Shown here: positions 6,420-11,592 of the stretch, piece by piece
How positions within the stretch are numbered: position 1 is the first letter of the stretch
How the letters are laid out: each line of letters begins with the position of its first letter
NCBI GenBank assembly: GCA_019348095.1
Contig: JAHWKC010000018.1
Coordinates: forward strand, 1-14,914
Reading direction: 5' to 3'
DNA from: Pseudomonadota bacterium
GTDB lineage: Bacteria > Pseudomonadota > Gammaproteobacteria > Xanthomonadales > Xanthomonadaceae
Length of the DNA: 14,914 nt
Translations under genes and position numbers: made by a program
The notes under the pieces: model-generated
Seen by the model: only the letters and a program-made list of their open reading frames with translations
What the model was told of the DNA's origin: nothing
Databases searched by the model: none

Positions 6420-7421
6420 TCAAGGGTGCGAACGGACCAGGCCGCTTACGCCCAGCCGCGCCGCCAGTTGCGCCTTCATCTGTTCGGCGTCGCTGCGCTC
6501 GGCGACCGGTCCGGCCACCACGCGGGTCAGGGTGCCCTGCTCGGTCCGCACCGTCTGCAGGAACGCGGTGAAGCCGGCGGCGCGTGCGCGATCGCGCAGC
6601 TTGCCGGCTTCGGCCGCGTTGCTGAATGCGCCCAACTGCACGGCGAAGCCGACGTCCGCGGCGGCTGCCGGCGTGGCTGATCGCTGTGGAAGTGGTGGCG
6701 GTGACTGGGCGACACGCTCGGCGGCCGCAGCCGGCTGGCCTGGCTCGGCCGCGTCGTCGGCCTCGGGCAGTACCTCTGCCACCGAATCCGATGGCGTTGC
6801 CGGCCCGTCATCTGTGCCCGTGGCGTCGGCGACACCCTCGGCGGGGTCCGCCGCGTCGCTGGCCGCATCGAGCGTGACCACCCGCGCGCCGACATCGTCG
6901 CGCACGTGCGCCGCGCGCAGGCGCGCCGCTTCGGCCTCGGCCCGCGAGCCGTAAGGGCCGATGCGCACGCGATGGAGCGTGCGATCGCTGCTGCCGATGG
7001 TGGTTTCCTGATAGCCGGGGAGTTGCGAGGCGCGCAGCGCATCCACCACGCGCGCGGCATCCGAAGCAGTGGCATAGCTGCCGAAGCTCACCGCGAGATC
7101 CCCGCCCGCGGTCGGCGGCGGCATCATGCCGCCGGTGGCGCCAGCCTGATCGGCGGTGATGTCTACGGTCGGCAGTACACCGTCGCCAGCCGGCTGGCCG
7201 GAGCGCAAACCGGTCACGCCCTCGGCGCTGGCGGCGCCCGGGGTCACCAGCGGCAGCTCACGGGTCTGATAGGCGCCCTGCGGCGGATCAGGCAACTGCA
7301 TGGGGACGTCGGACACGCCACTTTCCGGGGCCGGATCCTTGATCAGCATCGGCAGGAAGATCACCGCCAGCGCGACCAGCACCGAGGCACCGATCAATCG
7401 CTGTTTCAGGGCAGGTTCCAT
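6420..7421 (-). CDS. dedD: DedD-like SPOR-domain cell-division protein with two SPOR repeats
   Basis: A 333-residue bitopic inner-membrane protein. A short cytoplasmic N-terminus is followed by one membrane segment (about 9-27, LIGASVLVALAVIFLPMLI), then a periplasmic region. SPOR domains bind denuded septal peptidoglycan and bring the protein to the division site. Two SPOR-like units are visible: about 108-184 (DLAVSFGSYATASDAARVV...RVRIGPYGSRAEAEAA) and about 257-333 (VGFAVQLGAFSNAAEAGKLR...TRVVAGPVAERSDAEQM). An acidic, Ala/Pro-rich linker (186-255) joins them. E. coli DedD is about 220 residues with a single SPOR domain, so this is an enlarged form. The position between folC and cvpA matches dedD in Enterobacteria. 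A TATAAT sequence 36 bp upstream may give the dedD-cvpA-purF group its own promoter. Confidence 0.85.
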   Translation of the reverse strand: MEPALKQRLIGASVLVALAVIFLPMLIKDPAPESGVSDVPMQLPDPPQGAYQTRELPLVTPGAASAEGVTGLRSGQPAGDGVLPTVDITADQAGATGGMMPPPTAGGDLAVSFGSYATASDAARVVDALRASQLPGYQETTIGSSDRTLHRVRIGPYGSRAEAEAARLRAAHVRDDVGARVVTLDAASDAADPAEGVADATGTDDGPATPSDSVAEVLPEADDAAEPGQPAAAAERVAQSPPPLPQRSATPAAAADVGFAVQLGAFSNAAEAGKLRDRARAAGFTAFLQTVRTEQGTLTRVVAGPVAERSDAEQMKAQLAARLGVSGLVRSHP

Positions 7422-7456
7422 CGGCTGCTACATACCTCGTGCGGATGCCGCGTCGA

Positions 7457-7462
7457 ATTATA
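7457..7462 (-). promoter_or_regulatory. Possible -10 element (TATAAT) upstream of dedD
   Basis: A perfect TATAAT on the minus strand, 36 bp before the dedD start, in the 83-bp folC-dedD gap. There is no recognisable -35 hexamer 17 bp upstream; that spacer is made of alternating CG. The exact -10 in so GC-rich a setting makes an internal promoter plausible. Confidence 0.45.
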
Positions 7463-7469
7463 CCCGCCG

Positions 7470-7481
7470 GCGCGCGCGCGC
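7470..7481. other. 12-bp alternating GC tract, possible Z-DNA
   Basis: Uninterrupted alternating G and C for 12 bases, within the 14-base palindrome GGCGCGCGCGCGCC (7469-7482). It fills the spacer region just upstream of the TATAAT. Alternating CG is the classic sequence for left-handed helix under negative supercoiling. Whether it matters here is unknown. Confidence 0.5.
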
Positions 7482-7504
7482 CGAGCGCTGTACCGGCGAC
7501 CTGT

Positions 7505-8770
7505 TCAGTGTCCGGCGAGTACCCCCAGCGCCTTGGCCGCGGTGCGGAACGACCCGAACACGAGGATGCGATCGCCTGGCGTGGCCGCCGCCCTGGCCGC
7601 CGCCAGCGCGTGTTCGACATCGCGATGCCGCCGCGCATCGGCCGCGGCCGTGCCGGCCAGCCGTTGCACCAACGCCTCGGCCGTGGTGCCGCGGGCGTCC
7701 GCGTCGGCCAGGCCGGCGACGTGCCAGGCGTCGATGCGCCCCTGCAGCGCCGCCACCACGCCCGCCACGTCCTTGTCGCCGAGCGCGGCGAACACCGCCC
7801 GGGTGCGGCCGGCGACCGGCGTCGCGGCCAGCCACGCCGCCAGCTCGCGCGCGGCCTGGGGGTTGTGGCCGACATCGACCACCACCTGGACGCCGTCGCA
7901 TTCGAAGCGCTGCAGGCGGCCGGGCACATGCGCATGCGCCACGCCCTGCGCGATCGCGCTGTCCGACAGGTCCAGATCCAGCGCCCGCAGCGCCGCGATC
8001 GCGGTGGCGGCGTTGCGCAGCTGCGCGGGCGCGGCCAGTTGCGGCAGCGGCAGCTCGATCTCGTGGCCGATCTCGTGCCAACGCCAGCCGCCGCGGTCGT
8101 GCCGCTCGAAGAAGAAATCGCAGCCGGTCCGGACCGCCGAGGCGCCGATCGCATAGGCATGGCGCAGCACGCTGGAAGGCGGGTCGTCGTCACCCAGCAC
8201 CAGCGGTTTCCAGCGGCGCGCGATCCCGGCTTTCTCCAGGCCGATCGCTTCGCGGTCCTGGCCGAGGTAGTCCTGGTGGTCGAGGTCGACGGTGGTGATC
8301 ACCGCGACGTCGGAATCGACCAGGTTGGTCGCATCCAGCCGCCCGCCGAGGCCGACTTCCAGCACCGCCAGGTCGAGCTGTGCGCGTTCGAACAGCCACA
8401 GCGCGGCCAGCGTGCCGTACTCGAAATAGGTCAGCGGCACCTCGCCGCGCGCAGCTTCGATCGCCTCGAACGCAGTCACCAGCTCGGCATCGCCGGCATC
8501 GGCGCCATCGATCCGCACGCGCTCGTTGTAGGCCAGCAGGTGCGGCGAGGTGTAAGCGCCGACGCGTCGACCGGCGGCACGCGCGATCGCTTCGATGAAC
8601 GCAACCGTCGAGCCCTTGCCGTTGGTGCCGCCGACGGTAACGACGTGCCGGGCCGGACGGCCCAGGCGCAGGCGACCGGCGACCTCGCGGATCCGCTCCA
8701 GGCCCATATCGATCGACCTGGGGTGGATCCGCTCGATGTAGGCGAGCCAATCGTTAAGCGAACGGGTCAT
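7505..8770 (-). CDS. folC: Folylpolyglutamate/dihydrofolate synthase (FolC)
   Basis: Cytoplasmic Mur-ligase-family enzyme that joins glutamate to dihydropteroate and extends the polyglutamate tail of folates. The 421 residues match the family (E. coli 422). The P-loop is GGTNGKGS (47-54). TSPHLLAYNERVRI (74-87) is the folate/omega-loop region, and TYFEYGTLAA and EVGLGGRLDATN (138-149) are family signatures. K180 in LEKAGIAR is the probable carbamylated lysine, followed by PGRLQ (283-287) and DVGHNP (299-304) in the C-terminal domain. The ATG at 8768-8770 gives the expected start. No Shine-Dalgarno is clear. GATAAT at 8797-8802 (minus strand) may be the -10. It heads the dedD-cvpA-purF cluster; accD, its usual upstream partner in E. 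coli, is absent. Confidence 0.97.
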   Translation of the reverse strand: MTRSLNDWLAYIERIHPRSIDMGLERIREVAGRLRLGRPARHVVTVGGTNGKGSTVAFIEAIARAAGRRVGAYTSPHLLAYNERVRIDGADAGDAELVTAFEAIEAARGEVPLTYFEYGTLAALWLFERAQLDLAVLEVGLGGRLDATNLVDSDVAVITTVDLDHQDYLGQDREAIGLEKAGIARRWKPLVLGDDDPPSSVLRHAYAIGASAVRTGCDFFFERHDRGGWRWHEIGHEIELPLPQLAAPAQLRNAATAIAALRALDLDLSDSAIAQGVAHAHVPGRLQRFECDGVQVVVDVGHNPQAARELAAWLAATPVAGRTRAVFAALGDKDVAGVVAALQGRIDAWHVAGLADADARGTTAEALVQRLAGTAAADARRHRDVEHALAAARAAATPGDRILVFGSFRTAAKALGVLAGH

Positions 8771-8796
8771 GGGCAGCAGGTGACGTGGGGCCGGAC

Positions 8797-8802
8797 ATTA
8801 TC
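8797..8802 (-). promoter_or_regulatory. Possible -10 element of folC
   Basis: GATAAT on the minus strand, 26 bp before the folC ATG, giving a leader of about 20 bases. No good -35 is present. The REP-like repeat at 8825-8846 ends 22 bp further upstream, so the promoter lies between the repeat and the gene. Confidence 0.4.
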
Positions 8803-8824
8803 GCCGCTCCGCCCCGGGGCGTTT

Positions 8825-8846
8825 GTAGGAGCGGCTTTAGCCGCGA
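8825..8846 (+). repeat. REP-like palindrome, left arm of second pair
   Basis: GTAG head and hairpin GCGGCTTTAGCCGC (T for C in the loop), GA tail. It faces the inverted copy at 8933-8954 across 86 bp, between folC and the histidine-family phosphatase. Confidence 0.9.
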
Positions 8847-8932
8847 GCTTTTCGTGGCCCGCCGCGTCGATGCGATCCATGTTGCAGGGATTGAGGCTTG
8901 GTCGTGCGGCGACAGCGGCAGACGATTCTGGT

Positions 8933-8954
8933 TCGCGGCTGAAGCCGCTCCTAC
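8933..8954 (-). repeat. REP-like palindrome, right arm of second pair
   Basis: Inverse copy of the main unit. It is preceded by ACGATTCTGG, close to the ten bases before the 4249 and 11513 copies. Its GTAG head overlaps the end of the phosphatase gene: the TAG of GTAG is that gene's stop codon. Confidence 0.9.
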
Positions 8955-9592
8955 AGGGCGCGGTGCACGGCTTCGCCGAACAGCGCGGTGTGGTGGCTGC
9001 AGTCGTTGAGGCGAACCACCTCGAGGTGATCGATGTCCGCGCCCTCGAGCAGGTTCAGCGTGGTCGGCGCCTGGCGGAAGCTCCACAGGCGCGACAGCGG
9101 AATGCCGAGTACGCGGCACAGCAGCACCCGGTTGACCGCGTCGTGTGCGACCAGCAGCAGGGTGTCGTCGCTGCCCAAGCCGTCGCAGGCGCGCGCCAGC
9201 GCGGGCCAGGCGCGATCGATCACCTGTTGCAGCGATTCGCCGCCTGGCATCGACACGGTGTCGGGGGCATCGCGCCAGGCGAGCAGGCGGCCCGGGTCGC
9301 GCACGCGGATCTCGCTGGCGAGCAGGCCCTCCCAGGTGCCGTGGGCGATTTCCATCAAACCGGGATCGGTGGTCAGGATCGCCGCCCGGTCGCCCAAGGC
9401 GAGCTCGGCGGTACGCCGCGCGCGCGACAGCGGCGAGGCCACCGCACGGCTGATCGCGACCTCGCCAAGGCGCTCACCCAACCCACGGGCCTGCGCCTCG
9501 CCGACCGGCGACAGCGCGATGTCCTCCTGGCCCTGGTAGCGGCCTTCAGCGTTCCATGGAGTTTCGCCGTGGCGGGCGAGCATGATCTTCAT
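8951..9592 (-). CDS. Histidine-family phosphatase, possible metal-independent phosphoserine phosphatase
   Basis: A 213-residue cytoplasmic member of the histidine phosphatase (phosphoglycerate mutase-like) family. The catalytic motif is LARHGET (R7, H8, G9), with R57, the acid/base region EIAHGTWEG (E81, H84) and the second catalytic histidine VAHDAVNR (H150). As I recall the Hydrogenobacter PspA sequence, the EI.HG.W.G motif, the PGGESL region (116-121), LSRLWSF (166-172) and the C-terminal VRLND..H stretch (193-200) match that metal-independent phosphoserine phosphatase better than CobC or GpmB. It is 81 bp downstream of serA on the same strand, which supports a role in serine synthesis. 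The stop codon is supplied by a REP-like repeat. Family assignment is firm; the substrate is inference. Alternatives are alpha-ribazole phosphatase or a broad sugar-phosphate phosphatase. Confidence 0.82.
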   Translation of the reverse strand: MKIMLARHGETPWNAEGRYQGQEDIALSPVGEAQARGLGERLGEVAISRAVASPLSRARRTAELALGDRAAILTTDPGLMEIAHGTWEGLLASEIRVRDPGRLLAWRDAPDTVSMPGGESLQQVIDRAWPALARACDGLGSDDTLLLVAHDAVNRVLLCRVLGIPLSRLWSFRQAPTTLNLLEGADIDHLEVVRLNDCSHHTALFGEAVHRAL

Positions 9593-9673
9593 CGGCTATC
9601 GATCCTAATCTCGTCATCCGCCTGCGCAGGATAGGCCTGGCTTCACGAGCGGCAATGCGGTGGAAAAAACGGC

Positions 9674-11236
9674 TCAGACCTGCTGCAACGAGAGGATGCC
9701 GGGTGTCGCCCGCAGTGCGACCAGCTGCTCCTCCTCGACCGGTCGGTCGACCGTGATCGCCGCCCTCGCCTCGCCCTGGCCGGCGGCGCCGAGCGCGAAA
9801 TTGACGATGTTGACCCCCGCCGTGCCGAGCTGCGAGCCGACCAGGCCGATCATGCCGGGGCGATCCTCGTTGCGCATCAGCAGCACGTGCGCCTGCGGAT
9901 CGAATTCGATCTCGACCCCGTCCAGCCGCACCACACGCGGGCCGCGGTGTAGGGTCGCCTCGATCTCGCGGGTTTGCGTCTCCCCCTCGACCTTCAGCCG
10001 CAGCAGGCGGTCGAAGCCGTCACCGTCGCCGCCCAGCGTTTCGGCCACCGTGAGGCCGCGCGCGGCGGCTTCCTGCAGCGCGTTGACCGGAGTGACCCGG
10101 CCCGACGCGGTGCCGAGCAACGCCGCGACCAGCAGGCGGGTCAGCGGCCGCGTGTCGAGCGCGTCGGTGCGGCCGGCGTAGGTGATGTGCAGCCGTGTCG
10201 GCGCCGGCACCAGGCGCGCGGCCAGTCGGCCCAGCGACGACATCAACGGCATCCACGGACCGACCTCGCGCGCGGCCTGCGCCGTCAGCGGCGGCAGGTT
10301 GACGCAGCCGGCGACCGCGCCGGTCCCGATGAAATCCAGGACCTGCCGCGCCAGGATCGTGCTGACCGCCTGTTGCGCCTCGCTGGTGGAGGCGCCCAGG
10401 TGCGGGGTCAGGATCAGCTTGGGGTTGGCCCGCAATGGCGAGTCGGCCTGCAGCGGCTCGGTGGCGAAGGTGTCCAGCGCCGCCCCGGCGAGGTGGCCTT
10501 CCTCGAGCAGGCGCAGCAGTGCGGCCTCGTCGAGCAGGCCGCCGCGCGCGGCGTTGATGATGTAGCCGCCGGGCTTCATCGCGCGCATGCGCGCCTCCGA
10601 CAGCAGATTGGTGGTCTCCCGGGTGCGCGGGATATGCAGGGTGAGGATGTCGGCCCAGGCCAACAGCTCGTCGAGGGTCTTCAGCGCCACGCTGCCCTTG
10701 CCCGCGGCCGATGCGGGCAGGAACGGGTCGTGCGCGGCGACCTCCATGCCGATGCCTTGTGCCTTGCGCGCGACCGTGCCGCCGATGCGGCCCAGGCCGA
10801 TCACGCCGAGCTTCTTGCCCTCCAGCTCGAAGCCGGTCAGGCCGGCCTTGGGCCATTGCCCCGCCTTCATGCCGGCGTCGGCGCGCGGGATGTGGCGGGC
10901 CAGCGCGAACAGCAGCGAGATGGCGTGTTCGGCCGCGGCCAGGGTGTTGCCGTCGGGCGCGTTCATCACCGCGATGCCGCGGGTGGTGGCGGCCTCGACA
11001 TCGATGGTGTCGACCCCGGCGCCGGCGCGGCCGATCACGCGCAGATGCGGGGCGCCTGCGATCGCCTCGGCGGTGACCGGCGTGGCCGAGCGCACCAGCA
11101 GCACGTCGACCCCGTCGAGCGCCCGGGCCAACGCGGCCGCATCCTTGATCGGGTCGGAAACGGCGACCTCCCAGTCCGCTTGGCGGAACAGGGCCAGGCC
11201 GTCGTCATGGATGCCATCGCAAGCCAGTACTTTCAT
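9674..11236 (-). CDS. serA: D-3-phosphoglycerate dehydrogenase, long form with ASB and ACT domains (SerA)
   Basis: Catalyses the first step of serine synthesis: NAD-dependent oxidation of 3-phosphoglycerate to 3-phosphohydroxypyruvate. GRAGAGVDTIDVEAATTRGI (69-88) and the Rossmann motif GVIGLGRIGG (144-153) are present, as are the catalytic R231 (NAARGG), E260 (FATEP) and H279 (LTPHLGAS). At 520 residues it is the long form seen in Mycobacterium and Bacillus, not the roughly 410-residue E. coli type. An intervening allosteric-substrate-binding region (about 315-445) precedes the C-terminal ACT domain (about 449-520, LLMRNEDRPGMIGLVGSQLG), the serine-sensing module. The ATG at 11234-11236 has AGGAG 7 nt upstream (11244-11248). 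It is probably co-transcribed with the downstream phosphatase. Confidence 0.96.
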   Translation of the reverse strand: MKVLACDGIHDDGLALFRQADWEVAVSDPIKDAAALARALDGVDVLLVRSATPVTAEAIAGAPHLRVIGRAGAGVDTIDVEAATTRGIAVMNAPDGNTLAAAEHAISLLFALARHIPRADAGMKAGQWPKAGLTGFELEGKKLGVIGLGRIGGTVARKAQGIGMEVAAHDPFLPASAAGKGSVALKTLDELLAWADILTLHIPRTRETTNLLSEARMRAMKPGGYIINAARGGLLDEAALLRLLEEGHLAGAALDTFATEPLQADSPLRANPKLILTPHLGASTSEAQQAVSTILARQVLDFIGTGAVAGCVNLPPLTAQAAREVGPWMPLMSSLGRLAARLVPAPTRLHITYAGRTDALDTRPLTRLLVAALLGTASGRVTPVNALQEAAARGLTVAETLGGDGDGFDRLLRLKVEGETQTREIEATLHRGPRVVRLDGVEIEFDPQAHVLLMRNEDRPGMIGLVGSQLGTAGVNIVNFALGAAGQGEARAAITVDRPVEEEQLVALRATPGILSLQQV

Positions 11237-11403
11237 CGCAAAGCTCCTGCCGTGGGGAAACGGGTGCGGAGCCTGCCAGCCGGCAATGCGGAATCATCAG
11301 CAAATCAGCGCCGCACGAGGCGGCGGTGGCACAGGGTCGGGAGACGGGGCCGGCTGGCATGGGAATCCGCGAACGCCTGCAGACTAGCAGAGCTGTGCCT
11401 TTG

Positions 11404-11425
11404 GTTGGAGCGGCTTCAGCCGCGA
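11404..11425 (+). repeat. REP-like palindrome with diverged head, left arm of third pair
   Basis: Same unit with GTTG in place of GTAG, hairpin GCGGCTTCAGCCGC intact. It faces 11513-11534 across 87 bp, almost the same spacing as the second pair (86 bp). Confidence 0.85.
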
Positions 11426-11512
11426 AAAGCCCGATGGCGGCGTGATCGTTCATGCGGCTGTTGCGGCGGTATCGATGCGAGCTGCGGGTGACGAGGGGGA
11501 GCCGGTTCTGAT

Positions 11513-11534
11513 CCGCGGCTGAAGCCGCCCCTAC
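11513..11534 (-). repeat. REP-like palindrome, right arm of third pair
   Basis: Inverse copy with two substitutions relative to the main unit (GGGGC for GGAGC after the GTAG head, and G for A at the last base). It is preceded by CCGGTTCTGA, the same flank seen before the other minus-strand copies. It abuts the peptidase terminator. Confidence 0.85.
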
Positions 11535-11535
11535 G

Positions 11536-11567
11536 AAAAAACGCCGGCCGTTGCCGGGCCGGCGTTT
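11536..11567 (-). terminator. Rho-independent terminator of the S46 peptidase gene
   Basis: On the minus strand an 11-bp stem (AAACGCCGGCC with GGCCGGCGTTT, 11557-11567 and 11539-11549) closes a 7-base loop and is followed by a run of six T (11541-11536). It lies 25 bp after the peptidase stop codon and separates that gene from serA. It is the only classic intrinsic terminator I see in the window. Confidence 0.88.
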
Positions 11568-11592
11568 CGGGGTTCAGCTTGCGGCGCGTGTT

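Larger units (their letters stand above)
11237..11592. other. 356-bp intergenic region between serA and the S46 peptidase
   Basis: This gap holds the serA Shine-Dalgarno, the third REP-like pair (11404-11425 and 11513-11534) and the peptidase terminator (11536-11567). The stretch from about 11250 to 11400 should contain the serA promoter, but I cannot point to convincing -35/-10 hexamers. The short open frame across it (minus, 11205-11453) has no run of Ser or other regulatory codons and overlaps the serA start, so I do not call it a leader peptide. No RNA gene is recognised. Confidence 0.6.

Noticed and set aside
7439..9634. 731-residue plus-strand open frame
   Set aside because: Antisense across folC, the repeat pair and the phosphatase. 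It would have to translate through repeat DNA, and it has no domain signature.
9593..9673. CCTGCGCAGG palindrome in the serA-phosphatase gap as a terminator
   Set aside because: The short stem has no loop or T-run. It may be a remnant of another repeat but is too short to call.
11205..11453. Possible leader peptide for attenuation upstream of serA (minus strand)
   Set aside because: No run of Ser, Gly or other regulatory codons, no terminator/antiterminator pair that I could find, and it overlaps the serA start out of frame.
9974..11491. 505-residue plus-strand open frame
   Set aside because: Antisense to serA; Gln/Arg/Gly-rich without motifs.
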